Origin: Chrysaora quinquecirrha
Taxonomy: Eukaryota > Cnidaria > Scyphozoa > Semaeostomeae > Pelagiidae
Assembly: GCA_014526335.1 (NCBI GenBank)
Contig: JACTAT010000002.1
Location: 6,223,832-6,287,831 of the forward strand
Length of the DNA stretch: 64,000 nucleotides
Direction of reading: 5' to 3'
Below are positions 36,201 through 55,845 of the stretch, one piece after another (position 1 is the first letter of the stretch; every line of letters begins with the position of its first letter). Position numbers and translations under genes: made by a program. Under the pieces are notes generated by a model. It made no database searches. It saw only the letters and a list, made by a program, of their open reading frames with translations, and was not told where the DNA came from.

Positions 36201-36479
36201 TTTGTTCTAATATTTATCACAAATTTTGGTGAAAGAAAAATAAATGTGGCAAAGCACCAGAAGCTAAACATGCAACATGCACATGAAAGTAATGCAATTC
36301 AATTCAATCATTTGTTAAATAACGGGAGAAGATAGCCGAGTGATTGACATTGAGCCTGTACCACGTGAAAATTGCCGCCATCCAGCCAGAGCGGACCTCA
36401 TGTTTGTCATCTTCCTGCGCTATCAAGATTCCCACACTGAGGAAGACAGATTTTTGGCTCGATTTTCTATCTCATCAAA
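36201..36479. promoter_or_regulatory. Bidirectional promoter MSL1 / SUMO
   Basis: A 279-bp head-to-head interval. It contains the E-box CACGTG at 36362-36367 and a YY1-like GCCGCCATC at 36374-36382, both roughly 100 bases upstream of the SUMO ATG. GC content rises locally there. Promoter function is inferred from gene orientation and motifs. Confidence 0.55.
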
Positions 36480-37657
36480 ATGGGAGACAGTAACGTAAGT
36501 TGAGTTATTCATTCTTTAATCTTTTAGAGTAGTAATGAAGAATAATTTGTTGGGAAGCGACGCAATTACTCCAGTTTAATTAATGTCTTGTGTGCTTCAC
36601 AATAAGAAGACCCTCAACTTAGGCCATTTTGCCATTTGGTTACACAAGCATTTGAAGGCACGGCAGTCATTGTCAGGCGTTTAGAGATCGATGTTTCTAA
36701 ACTTGCGTCAGCTTGCTTGATTTTCGCGTCTTATTTGGGGCGTTACTCTTTGGTAAGTATAAGTATATCATATCTGGGAAATTAAAAACGGTAGGATTGA
36801 TAGGTGAAGTTCACAATGGCATTAGGAAATTGGAATCATATGAAAGCAATGCCAACTATTGCTATTTCAAATGACCTCGGATATTGCTAGGTTGAAAACC
36901 AAAGGAAAATCCAGCTCCAAAAGCATTACGTTTCAAACTCCTCGAACAAAACCCTACCATTTTTAGAACTGCCCAAAAAGAATACCTAAATAGTCTCTTT
37001 GAAGTCTACTGAAAACAGAATTAAACAGAATTACGAAAGACTGAAAAATGGTTAAAAGCCTACCTACTGAGCAAGTATTAATTCTTTATTTGTTTTTTGA
37101 AGGAAGTAAAACCAGATGCAGAACACATTAATCTTAAAGTTATGGGATCGGTAAGAGGAAACAATCTTTTATTCTGTTGTGCATTTGAAAACAGTTATAT
37201 TAAAGATGTAAAATACTTAGAAATTAACAGTTTTGGTATTTTTGCTAATGTTGTCGTCCCTCCTAGGATAATTCAGAAGTTCATTTCAAGATAAAAAGAA
37301 CGACTCAACTGAAAAAATTAAAAACAGCATATTGTGACAGACAGGTGGGTGTCTTTCATCATGTAAAAATAAGATTCAGTCGTGAAACATAAAATCAGTC
37401 AGTTGTGTAGTATCAAAAAATATATTTTGTTGTGTAACTCACACACTGCAAAATGACTTGTATGACTGACTTACAAATCATAAATCTTATTACAAAACAA
37501 TGGTTTGTTTTATTTGAAGGGCATACCACAGAATTCTGTTCGGTTCTTATTTGATGGACAAAGGATAACAGATGAAATGACGCCAAAACAATTGGAAATG
37601 GAGGATGAAGATGTTATTGAAGTATACCAAGAACAAACTGGTGGAAAAGCATTATAA
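36480..37657 (+). CDS. SUMO: SUMO, small ubiquitin-like modifier
   Basis: Small ubiquitin-like protein conjugated to lysines of nuclear proteins by the SAE/UBC9 pathway. Four exons: 36480-36494, 37103-37150, 37267-37344, 37520-37657; about 92 residues. Family motifs: [52 protein letters not shown]. The C-terminal di-glycine TGG is followed by KAL, which SENP-type proteases would have to remove. An N-terminal VKPD fits the psi-K-x-D/E consensus, so polySUMO chain formation is possible, as for SUMO2/3. Exon 1 encodes only five residues. Confidence 0.96.
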
Positions 37658-38101
37658 TTGCATTGATTAACTTAACCATGCAAGCATCCTTATATCAAGT
37701 ATTATTTGCAAGGAGAAAATACTTTCCTTGCCATTTATTGCTGTTTATTACAACCTGGATGCATCAGCATATGGACAATTAAGCATATTTTAGTTATTTA
37801 CTTTGTAGAAATTATCACCAACAAAAACCATAAGGGGTGTTCCTTGCATGTTGCAAATGGCATAATACATAATTTGTCACTTCTTGTCTTGTTCGTTATT
37901 TGTTTCTGTAAATGCTATCAGTAATTAGGTTGTTTTGAGAAGTTCTGATTGTTTGGTTATTTTATTTCATGTCAGCTTAAACCTTTTTCTTTGAAATTCC
38001 ACCGCATTTGTTACCACGCCCCGTTCGGACTTGAGTGGAAAATGCGTCACCATGATTCTCGATAGTTTCATCTTCAGAACGAGATTATCAAAACTTTGCA
38101 A
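37658..38101. other. Intergenic SUMO / KAT2
   Basis: SUMO 3' UTR followed by the KAT2 promoter, same orientation. No additional gene recognised; a 72-codon frame at 37706-37924 lacks any family signature. Confidence 0.5.
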
Positions 38102-45183
<7,082 letters not shown>

Positions 45184-45545
45184 CATCTTAAGTGTAAATT
45201 TGTTGAGCATTGGAATTATTTAAATACTCCTATAAGAGCCATTGTATAAAGTAGAGTGACTGGTAATGTAGCATTATAAGCAGTCTTGTGTACAAATTTA
45301 TATTATGATTCAGTTACTTTATTCATCTCATGGAACGTTACGCAAGTTACGATAGACAAGCATTGAAAAGAAAAACAAAAACATCATTAATTAGGGTTAT
45401 TAACCAAGTTCATTAAATAGAAAGAATTTCTTCTCCTAGATAATAGGAATTTTATCATCGACCAAATTGTTTTGCATGATTATATTCTTCTTTTTTTACA
45501 GTTCTTCATAGATTTCGCTGAGCTTCTTTTTGGTGATCATCTTCT
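45184..45545. other. Convergent intergenic KAT2 / MRPL36
   Basis: The 3' ends of KAT2 (+) and MRPL36 (-) face each other. AT-rich; no other gene recognised. Confidence 0.5.
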
Positions 45546-45755
45546 TCAACCTTTCTTTTGCTTCTGTTTGTGTCTTGGCTTCTTATCACAGATGACCCTC
45601 AATCGACCTCCACGATGAACAAACCGACAACTTGAACAACGTAGTTTCAACGCACAGCGAACTTTATAGCCTCGCACATGTTGCAAGATAGGTGTACTCT
45701 TCGTTATGAATGATATCTGACTATAAATGTTTCTGAAAGATTGCAATAAAGACAT
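45546..45755 (-). CDS. MRPL36: Mitochondrial ribosomal protein bL36m
   Basis: Small zinc-binding protein of the mitochondrial large ribosomal subunit. Single exon, 69 residues. The N-terminal ~28 residues (MSLLQSFRNIYSQ...) look like a mitochondrial presequence. The mature part YKVRCALKLRCSSCRFV...RLRVICDKKPRHKQKQ has the L36 pattern with C-x2-C and a later C/H pair (CDKKPRH). It is divergent from METTL6 across 147 bp, with GCCGCCAT at 45798-45805 between them. Confidence 0.93.
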   Translation of the reverse strand: MSLLQSFRNIYSQISFITKSTPILQHVRGYKVRCALKLRCSSCRFVHRGGRLRVICDKKPRHKQKQKKG

Positions 45756-45902
45756 TTTCTTGGCAATTTTTAGTATTGGTCAGCAGCTTCAAGCTAGGCC
45801 GCCATACAGGATGCCATTAATTCAAATGAGAAAGAGGCACCGATGGAAAAGAGACTTGCAGAATTCTCAATTCTCAATCTCTAAACAAACCCAAATTTTG
45901 TA

Positions 45903-47142
45903 ATGGCGGACAAATCCTTGGAAAGCAGCGAACAGATGGAAGGTGAAGTTTCAATCCCTCCAGGACATTCAGCTAGAAAATTAACTCAAGAAGAAATTGA
46001 AAAACTTGCAAAAGAAACTCCAATATCTCAATTCAAACAGGAAAAATTAGAAGTTGATGCTCGTAAAAACTGGGATCTTTTTTACAAGAGAAACGGGACT
46101 AGATTTTTTAAAGACCGTCATTGGACATCAAGAGAATTCTTTGAATTAATTGAAAAACATACTAAAGTAATATTTGGTTGATTAAATCGTTGTTTTTGTT
46201 GTCTGCTGTTATAAAAATTATTTGTGCGATGTATAATTGCGTTTTTTTGTTTGAAGACATCAGATGACAAAGACGAAATTCATAAAAAGCAGAATTTACT
46301 GGAAGTAGGATGTGGCGTGGGGAACACTTTATTTCCATTGATAGAAGAAAATCCAAATCTCTTCATATATGCTTGCGATTTTTCTCCAAGAGCGGTACAA
46401 TTTGTTAAGGTAAATATATACGTACTGTAGAAAGAGTTCTTTTGTTTATTCTTCGAATCTAAAATATTTTCACTTGACTGAATTGTTATTTCTTTTTTCA
46501 GGAAAATCAATGTTACGATACAGATCGATGTTGTGCATTTCAATGTGACTTGACATCAGATGACCTAACTGACAATATACCAGAAAGCAGCATTGATTTG
46601 GTAACAATGATCTTTGTATTGTCTGCTATCCTTCCTTCTAAAATGGAACGAGTTGTCTCCAACATTTCAAAGGTGCGTCTCTCTCTTCTTAGTTTTTACA
46701 CCTGTTCGGTTAAACTGCGGTGCGATTTTTTCGTTAAATAAAACTGTCTTTTGAATTCTTCAGGTTCTGAAGCCTGGTGGTATAATTCTATTTCGTGATT
46801 ATGGTCTTTATGACCATGCAATGCTTCGCTTTTCAAGAGGACATAAATTGTCTGATAATTTATATATGCGACAGGATGGAACCAGGTCCTATTTCTTTAG
46901 CACGGGTAAGTTTTCAATAAGTCTGATTCCTCATACAAAGAGATCCTTCTCTTAAAAAGAGTCTATTTGACGTCCTTCCTCTGTCTTTGCTTCTAGATGG
47001 ATTATCGCACCTGTTCGAGAGCTGTGGTTTTGATGTTTTGGTCAATGAATATAATCAGCGTTTAACAACAAATAAAAAAGAGCAAATTGAAGTACCAAGG
47101 ATATTTGTCCAAGCAAAATTTCAAAAGATAAAATCTCAGTAA
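45903..47142 (+). CDS. METTL6: METTL6-type tRNA 3-methylcytidine methyltransferase
   Basis: SAM-dependent methyltransferase forming m3C32 in serine tRNAs, by family knowledge. Five exons: 45903-46166, 46257-46409, 46502-46672, 46764-46905, 46997-47142. The N-terminal block is [23 protein letters not shown] motif I is [15 protein letters not shown], followed by [62 protein letters not shown]. The end, [12 protein letters not shown], matches METTL6 rather than the longer METTL2/8 group. Stop at 47140-47142, only 183 bases before the next ATG. The start codon lies in ATGGCGG. Confidence 0.95.
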
Positions 47143-47325
47143 AAACTTTGTGATTATATTTCAAACCGTATTCACTATTGTTGAAACTTTCAAAAACAAC
47201 TTTTTCGAACTTTTCTCCCTTCATTTTTTCGCGGCTTACGGCGCGCGGCTAGATTTCTGGCGGCTCGCTCAATTTCGGTTGCTGTTGTTGTTGGCCCAAA
47301 GTAATTCCTTCTTGTGTAAAAAAAC

Positions 47326-50300
47326 ATGGCGGATTCAGTATGGCCGCCTGCAGCTAAAGGATATCGGCCTAGATGCTTTTTTGACGTGCATATAAATAAT
47401 GTTCCTGGTAAATAAACTGATTTTATATTTATACTGACATTTTACACCTTTCTGATTGATATCATAGGTCATTATAGGTTATTATCTCTAGTTTAACTGT
47501 TTTTCTTTGTTTTGTAGCTGGAAGAATTATTTTTGAGTTATTTGCTGATATATGTCCGAAAACTGCTGAGAATTTCAGAGCATTATGCACTGGTAAATGC
47601 CATTTTCATAAAACACAACAGGTTCACATTGCGGTAAACATTTTTTTGGTGAGATATAATGGGCAGCAAAAGTTGATTCACCCCACCCAGTAAAATTTAA
47701 CAATGAAAAAAATTACTATTTCTGATAAACAATAGAAAGACATACATTGTCACGTATGTCCAAAGAAGTTTGTACCTTTTCTCCCTTTTTTTGTGGTTAT
47801 CATTTCCCAGGGTAAATTCATTCCTACCAAACTGTAACTTCCTTGCATTATGTGCCAAAACCTAATCTCAAAACAACAAGTTGTTTTCTATTGTTTTCAC
47901 CTAAACCGTAAACAAAAATTGTGAATAAGGCCCCACAGTAAATACTTTTCACGCAATTTTTCTAGAATGCAGCCTTTGCCTGATATGCAAATTTTGTAGC
48001 ACAAAATCTGATTGTTCTCTCTTTTTGAACAGGAGAAAAAGGAGAAGGGAAAATGACCCAGAAACCTCTTCATTTTAAAGGCTCAGTATTTCATAGGATT
48101 GTGAAGAATTTTATGATCCAAGGAGGAGATTTCAGTGCAGGTATTTCTTGTCATCTTTAAGGTTGCCTTGATTCTTATGTTGTTCTTGAGTAGATGATCA
48201 AGCAAATTGATCTTTTGTTAGGAAATGAATCTATGCCTCAATAAAACTTGTTAGTTTTAAAACTTTTTGCTGTGAGAATGGCTGCTGTGAGAATGTAAGA
48301 ACCTGATGTTATTCATTGACCTGTGTTCTCCACAGAATCCTACACATGTGCTTAACTAATGAGTATGCATGCCTTTCAAGTTACATAGCTACCTCGCCAA
48401 GTAATTGACATTTTGTTAATTTAAGGTGATGGGACTGGTGGTGAATCAATATACGGCAATGTCTTCAAAGGTAATATACTCCTGAACAATAAAGCATACA
48501 TATTGAATGCTATGGGGAATCTTTGATTATGCAGCAATTCTAGTGTGATGATTATTATGATAAACTAGAAATTGACTTTACCCAGTGCAAGACTGCAATG
48601 AGTGACACTTAATTCAGAGATCTTGCACTTGACAAAGTTTAATAGTTATAGTAACATGGACAAATGATCTCTTGTATTTTCTATCGTTTATAAAAGTCAT
48701 TTGAAATTTCAGATGCAACGTGGCAATTTCGATTTCCTTAGTGCACCAACTTTCCCAGTGTGTTTGCATATTTGATGATTTTCATATGTTTTTTATTTCT
48801 GTAGATGAAACATTCATCCTAAAACATGAAAGACCTTACTTACTATCAATGGCTAACAGAGGTCCAAATACAAATGGATCACAGTTTTTATGTGAGTTGA
48901 GCTTATTATTCTATTACATCCTTTTTAATGCAAAACCAAGATCATAATTACAGCCATTTCATTTAAAAGTGTTTGTCCAAATTTGATTTTGTGTTGTCTT
49001 TGTAAATTTTACAAAATGCTTTAATTTTACAGAACTGTTCAAGCAGCATCTCATCTCGATGGGTTAGTTGAAGCTGTTTTATCCTTACTGCCTTAATTTG
49101 TCTTTTATTTTGATTTGTATTCTAACGGTGTTTGATGAATATCTATTGTTATATTTCTTTGGTCTTGTTTCTTAGCATTCATGTTATATTTGGTCATGCA
49201 ATCTCTGGATTTGAATTAATTCGAAATTGAAAATCAGAAAACGGATAATAATCATAAACCCTATGCAGATATTCGAATTTCAAACTGTGGCGAACTTGTA
49301 AAGAAAGTAAAGGAAATAAAACACGAAAAAGGTATTTGATTTCTCTTTGTTAATTTCTTATGATTCAAAGATTTTGTTTACAATTTACAAATTCGAAGGA
49401 ATACAATTTGGTGTTAACATCATATTGATTTTTTTAGCAAAGAAAAAGAAGAAGAAAACACGCCATCGCTCAAGCTCAACTTCATTATCATCATCATCAG
49501 AATCATCTGATTCTGCATCAAAATCGAAAAGGAGATCGAAAAAAGAGAAACACAAAGATGACAGGCGAAAAATGAAAGCAAAGCGAAAGCCACATGAAAG
49601 CGAGGAAAATGAAAAGTTAGTTTCAAGAAATAAAAGAATATATTTTTATTCCAAAGTCTTCCGTTATCATTATTCCATTATAGCAATATTTGATATGCTG
49701 ATAATTTTATTTTAATGCTAGATGATTAAATGGAAAGTTGATTGTTATTTTATTTATTCTGTTTGTTCGTTTTATAAACATACTAAGATAATGATATTTC
49801 TTCACAGTTTAGCAAACCAGGACAAAGATGAAACTATTCCTGCTGGGCCTTCAAGTAATTTCTTACTACGTCGAAGCAGAACACCATCGCCATTAAGGAA
49901 ACTCAAATCAAAAAAGTAAATACTTATTTTTGTTCGTTTTTCTCTGTTTTGACCATATGTCTTTTGCAGCTAAAGCACGGTGTCAATTCGTGATATTTTG
50001 ATCGTTTATATTATATTATTATTATTATTTTTTCTATTTGTTATGTATATATTGATTTATAGAAGAAGCCATTCATACTTCTTGATATTCATGTGACTTC
50101 ATTCTGTTTATGAAGCATACAAGTTAAAATCATCTACATATACCTTCATGCGCCCCTAGAATAGACAAAGCTGTTTATCCTTCATTACTTTTTCTGGATC
50201 CTGTTATTCTTATTATTGTTCGTTCTTCTCAAAGAGATTCATCTTCACGCAATCAGTTCGTCATTGAAAGAAGAGTCGATACGGTAACATAATTTCACTT

Positions 50301-53300
50301 GTTTTTGCTATTTTGTCATAATTTCTAAGTAAAAAGATAATAAATTGTTACTCAAGGATTTTAATAATTTTTAGGTTTCAAAATCTGGAAGAAGAATACG
50401 CGGAAGAGGAGCCATGGTATGTTATTGTATTATTGAATTTTAGTGCATCACATAAGAATGATTTCTGGTTCTCTTGATTGGGATCAGGTTCCTTTTTGAA
50501 GGACTATGCATTTGTACTTTCAGTAAGAATTTTGAGAACAAAAGGTCTGGCAGGTTACTCTGAAAGGCGGAACGTTTGAAAGCTGTCTGAGAGCTTCTTG
50601 TTTTAATTCGCTATTTCACGATCTTCAATTCAAAATGAACTCGACTTAAAAACCGAATCTGCTTAACCCACCGTTTTAGTGTATTGCGTTTGGTTGGAAA
50701 TATCTTTCCATTTTGTGACGCCTAAAGTTGTCTACTCATTGAAGAACTACTTATTTGGTAGGATTAAAATTCTCAATAATATAGGCTCTTAGCTTGCTTG
50801 AGTTGAAACGTAGACTGCGTTCTGGCTATTAACATGTTGATTGATTGCCTAGAAAGAAAATAAACTGATTCCAAATGTTACTTGTTTTTAAATGGTACTG
50901 GCAGGCAATGATCACTGTATTTATCACTAAAGCGACCCAGCTCAGCTCGTACTAAAGCATTGGTAGTTGATCTATTAAGTCCAAGAAGGCGTTTAAGAAA
51001 TTGTGTATGTGTCTTTTCAATTTCACATTTGTCCCATTCTTTGTTATCAAGGTTAAGGTAGGGTGCCCAAACTTCTGAGCCATAGAGTAGGATTGGAGAT
51101 ATTAATGAGTCAAACAGTTTTAGGGCAATTTTAACTGGAAGATCTTTTATTTTACATTTATTATTTAAAGCTAGAAGAGCACGGTTGGCTTTTTGCACTA
51201 AGCATATTTAAAGTTTCCTTGAAGTTACAAGCTGCATTAATCGTAATGCCCAGATAAGTGTACTCAGTTACATTTTCTATTGGTACATTGTTGATATGAA
51301 ATGTATTTTTGTATTTTGAGTTGTTTTTATAGAATGTCATACATTTAGATTTGGCAGAATTAACCTCGAGTTTCCAGCGGTTACAATATTCATGAAGGCT
51401 GTTTAGACATCTTTGAAGCCCGTCGTGTGAATAGGAAAGTATTATGAGATCGTCCGCGTAGAACAGACAAGTGATTGGTTCATTATTTAGATTTAATGGG
51501 TTTGGATTATTAACATATCATAGGTCATTATAGGTTATTATCTCTAGTTTAACTGTTTTTCTTTGTTTTGTAGCTGGAAGAATTATTTTTGAGTTATTTG
51601 CTGATATATGTCCGAAAACTGCTGAGAATTTCAGAGCATTATGCACTGGTAAATACCATTTTCATAAAACACAACAGGTTCACATTGCGGTAAACATTTT
51701 TTTGGTGAGATATAATGGGCAGCAAAAGTTGATTCACCCCACCCAGTAAAATTTGACAATGAAAAAAATTACTATTTCTGATAAACAATAGAAAGACATA
51801 CATTGTCACGTATGTCCAAAGAAGTTTGTACCTTTTCTCCCTTTTTTTGTGGTTATCATTTCCCAGGGTAAATTCATTCCTACCAAACTGTAACTTCCTT
51901 GCATTATGTGCCAAAACCTAATCTCAAAACAACAAGTTGTTTTCTATTGTTTTCACCTAAACCGTAAACAAAAATTGTGAATAAGGCCCCACAGTAAATA
52001 CTTTTCACACAATTTTTCTAGAATGCAGCCTTTGCCTGATATGCAAATTTTGTAGCACAAAATCTGATTGTTCTCTCTTTTTGAACAGGAGAAAAAGGAG
52101 AAGGGAAAATGACCCAGAAACCTCTTCATTTTAAAGGCTCAGTATTTCATAGGATTGTGAAGAATTTTATGATCCAAGGAGGAGATTTCAGTGCAGGTAT
52201 TTCTTGTCATCTTTAAGGTTGCCTTGATTCTTATGTTGTTCTTGAGTAGATGATCAAGCAAATTGATCTTTTGTTAGGAAATGAATCTATGCCTCAATAA
52301 AACTTGTTAGTTTTAAAACTTTTTGCTGTGAGAATGGCCTGCTGTGAGAATGTAAGAACCTGATGTTATTCATTGACCTGTGTTCTCCACAGAATCCTAC
52401 ACATGTGCTTAACTAATGAGTATGCATGCCTTTCAAGTTACATAGCTACCTCGCCAAGTAATTGACATTTTGTTAATTTAAGGTGATGGGACTGGTGGTG
52501 AATCAATATACGGCAATGTCTTCAAAGGTAATATACTCCTGAACAATAAAGCATACATATTGAATGCTATGGGGAATCTTTGATTATGCAACAATTCTAG
52601 TGTGATGATTATTATGATAAACTAGAAATTGACTTTACCCAGTGCAAGACTGCAATGAGTGACACTTAATTCAGAGATCTTGCACTTGACAAAGTTTAAT
52701 AGTTATAGTAACATGGACAAATGATCTCTTGTATTTTCTATCGTTTATAAAAGTCATTTGAAATTTCAGATGCAACGTGGCAATTTGGATTTCCTTAGTG
52801 CACCAACTTTCCCAGTGTGTTTGCATATTTGATGATTTTCATATGTTTTTTATTTCTGTAGATGAAACATTCATCCTAAAACATGAAAGACCTTACTTAC
52901 TATCAATGGCTAACAGAGGTCCAAATACAAATGGATCACAGTTTTTTATGTGAGTTGAGCTTATTATTCTATTACATCCTTTTTTATGCAAAAACCGAAG
53001 ATCATAATTACAGCCATTTCATTTAAAAGTGTTTGTCCAAATTTGATTTTGTGTTGTCTTTGTAAATTTTACAAAATGCTTTAATTTTACAGAACTGTTC
53101 AAGCAGCATCTCATCTCGATGGGTTAGTTGAAGCTGTTTTATCCTTACTGCCTTAATTTGTCTTTTATTTTGATTTGTATTCTAACGGTGTTTGATGAAT
53201 ATCTATTGTTATATTTCTTTGGTCTTGTTTCTTAGCATTCATGTTATATTTGGTCATGCAATCTCTGGATTTGAATTAATTCGCGAAATTGAAAATCAGA

Positions 53301-55845
53301 AAACGGATAATAATCATAAACCCTATGCAGATATTCGAATTTCAAACTGTGGCGAACTTGTAAAGAAAGTAAAGGAAATAAAACACGAAAAAGGTATTTG
53401 ATTTCTCTTTGTTAATTTCTTATGATTCAAAGATTTTGTTTACAATTTACAAATTCGAAGGAATACAATTTGGTGTTAACATCATATTGATTTTTTTAGC
53501 AAAGAAAAAGAAGAAGAAAACACGCCATCGCTCAAGCTCAACTTCATCATCATCATCATCAGAATCATCTGATTCTGCATCAAAATCGAAAAGGAGATCG
53601 AAAAAAGAGAAACACGAAGATGACAGGCGAAAAATGAAAGCAAAGCGAAAGCCACATGAAAGCGAGGAAAATGAAAAGTTAGTTTCAAGAAATAAAAGAA
53701 TATATTTTTATTCCAAAGTCTTCCGTTATCATTATTCCATTATAGCAATATTTGATATGCTGATAATTTTATTTTAATGCTAGATGATTAAATGGAAAGT
53801 TGATTGTTATTTTATTTATTCTGTATGTTCGTTTTATAAACATACTAAGATAATGATATTTCTTCACAGTTTAGCAAACCAGGACAAAGATGAAACTATT
53901 CCTGCTGGGCCTTCAAGTAATTTCTTACTACGTCGAAGCAGAACACCATCACCATTAAGGAAACTCAAATCAAAAAAGTAAATACTTATTTTTGTTCGTT
54001 TTTCTCTGTTTTGACCATATGTCTTTTGCAGCTAAAGCACGGTGTCAATTCGTGATATTTTGATCGTTTATATTATATTATTATTTTTATTTTTTCTATT
54101 TGTTATGTATATATTGATTTATAGAAGAAGCCATTCATACTTCTTGATATTCATGTGACTTCATTCTGTTTATGAAGCATACAAGTTAAAATCATCTACA
54201 TATACCTTCATGCGCCCCTAGAATAGACAAAGCTGTTTATCCTTCATTACTTTTTCTGGATCCTGTTATTCTTATTATTGTTCGTTCTTCTCAAAGAGAT
54301 TCATCTTCACGCAATCAGTTCGTCATTGAAAGAAGAGTCGATACGGTAACATAATTTCACTTGTTTTGCTATTTTGTCATAATTTCTAAGTAAAAGATAA
54401 TAAATTGTTACTCAAGGATTTTAATAATTTTAGGTTTCAAAATCTGGAAGAAGAATACGCGGAAGAGGAGCCATGGTATGTTATTGTATTATTGAATTTT
54501 AGTGCATCACATAAGAATGATTTCTGGTTCTCTTGATTGGGATCAGGTTCCTTTTTGAAGGACTATGCATTTGTACTTTCAGTAAGAATTTTGAGAACAA
54601 AAGGTCTGGCAGGTTACTCTGAAAGGCGGAACGTTTGAAAGCTGTCTGAGAGCTTCTTGTTTTAATTCGCTATTTCACGATCTTCAATTCAAAATGAACT
54701 CGACTTAAAAACCGAATCTGCTTAACCCACCGTTTTTAGTGTATTGCGTTTGGTTGGAAATATCTTTCCATTTTTGTGACGCCTAAAGTTGTCTACTCAT
54801 TGAAGAACTACTTATTTGGTAGGATTAAAATTCTCAATAATATAGGCTCTTAGCTTGCTTGAGTTGAAACGTAGACTGCGTTCTGGCTATTAACATGTTG
54901 ATTGATTGCCTAGAAAGAAAATAAACTGATTCCAAATGTTACTTGTTTTTTAAATGGTACTGGCAGGCAATGATCACTGTATTTATTTCTAAACATGAAA
55001 TCAAAAATTTTGAGTAGAAGTATTGTTTGAATATTCTGTACGTTGGGGCTCATTTGATTTTCAATTTTGAGCTAAGCGCCTCAGTATGAAGAGGTATTCA
55101 GACCCTTGTTAGTTTTCATCATCAATACGGATTAGTCTGTGTCCTTGCTTCATGTTTAAGTTAAAAATATTCAAATAAAAAGGATGCTGTTATTTCAGCG
55201 ATATCGTACACCTTCAGTTAGTCCGGAAAGAGAGGAAAACAAAGAAAGAGACAGAAGACATCGATCATATCATGAGAGAGATCGAAGGAGAAGACGCAGC
55301 GAATCACCTTCAAGAAAACATCATAGATATCATCATCGTTCACATCATCGACGATCACGATCATCATCAACATCAAGGTATGATGATCATTTGGCTTTTG
55401 TGATTAATTCATTGATTCATTTGATTTCGAAATCACTAACACCTGAATCATAACATGATGATCTAGTGATCATCGTTTTCTCAAAGATCATTCTCATTAT
55501 CAAAAGTCGGTATAATCAACATTACAGTACGTTCAGCTAGTATTTTGCAACTGATTTCTTCATTAAACTGTATTTCTTACTTCCCGCATATGTATCTCCA
55601 AACATAAGCATTTGACCTATCCGACTCGATTTCTCTACCGAGCAGTCTTCTGTTCGCCATTCTGGCGTTCCTGCTTTATTTCTTATCTAGCTTTTTGTAT
55701 TTATTCTTACATGATCATCTAGATTTCATTTTCATATCCTTTGACATTAATTTATTCCCTTGATTCTTCTAATTTTTTCGAAATTCTTCTTGTAAGGTCG
55801 AGATCAAGATCAAGGTCGAGATCACGTGGAAGAACAAGTAATTAG
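47326..55845 (+). CDS. PPIG-like: SR-type nuclear cyclophilin (PPIG/NKTR type), model using exon 1 + copy B + terminal exons
   Basis: Nuclear peptidyl-prolyl isomerase with an RS tail, splicing-speckle type. Intact reading is obtained with exon 1 (47326-47407, MADSVWPP... [11 protein letters not shown]), copy-B exons 51574-51648, 52089-52196, 52483-52527, 52862-52949, 53093-53122, 53236-53393, 53500-53677, 53870-53977, 54297-54345, 54434-54475, then 55199-55376 and 55797-55845. Cyclophilin motifs: [34 protein letters not shown] (catalytic Arg, Phe, Met, Gln), [14 protein letters not shown], and HLDG with His where CypA has Trp, as in PPIG/NKTR. A linker with Lys/Ser/Arg runs leads to an RS/HH-rich tail ending [14 protein letters not shown]. 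Exons 2-11 exist twice. Splicing exon 1 directly to copy B is inference, because copy A is broken. No termini other than these were seen, so only one full gene is present. Confidence 0.85.
47459..50924. repeat. Direct repeat copy A (~3.47 kb)
   Basis: First unit of a direct duplication covering cyclophilin exons 2-11 and adjacent introns. It matches 51515-54986 nearly base for base; differences are a few substitutions and many one-base length changes in A, T, G or C runs. It ends at the word CTGTATTTAT. Confidence 0.95.
47518..50416 (+). pseudogene. Copy A of cyclophilin exons 2-11, frame broken twice
   Basis: Exons 47518-47592, 48033-48140, 48426-48470, 48805-48891, 49033-49062, 49176-49331, 49438-49615, 49808-49915, 50235-50283, 50375-50416 parallel copy B. 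Two defects are seen. Exon 48805-48891 has one T fewer in the SQFF codons, which after splicing gives an in-frame stop. Exon 49176-49331 lacks a CG pair (TTCGAAATTG versus TTCGCGAAATTG), giving FELIRN then stop. The rest stays open. The one-T loss could be a base-calling error; the CG loss is less easily explained that way. Confidence 0.75.
50925..51514 (-). mobile_element. LINE ORF2 fragment (RT palm to thumb) at the duplication seam
   Basis: Minus-strand coding for [12 protein letters not shown], then [20 protein letters not shown] and [12 protein letters not shown] up to LVRAELGRF. This is the RT active site and downstream part of a non-LTR element related in type to, but clearly different from, the one at 22736-27236. 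It is cut at both ends, with no 3' UTR or tail, and begins and ends exactly where the direct repeats stop and start. A one-base frame change near 51198 separates the YADD part from the C-terminal part. Confidence 0.85.
51515..54986. repeat. Direct repeat copy B (~3.47 kb)
   Basis: Second unit of the duplication, starting ATATCATAGG and ending CTGTATTTAT like copy A. It continues into unique DNA with the final exons of the cyclophilin gene. Confidence 0.95.

Noticed and set aside
51270..51300. HINNVP in the LINE fragment resembling HINNVP of cyclophilin exon 1, suggesting exon capture
   Set aside because: The codons differ, similarity stops after six residues, and in the LINE it lies within a normal RT context. 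Coincidence.
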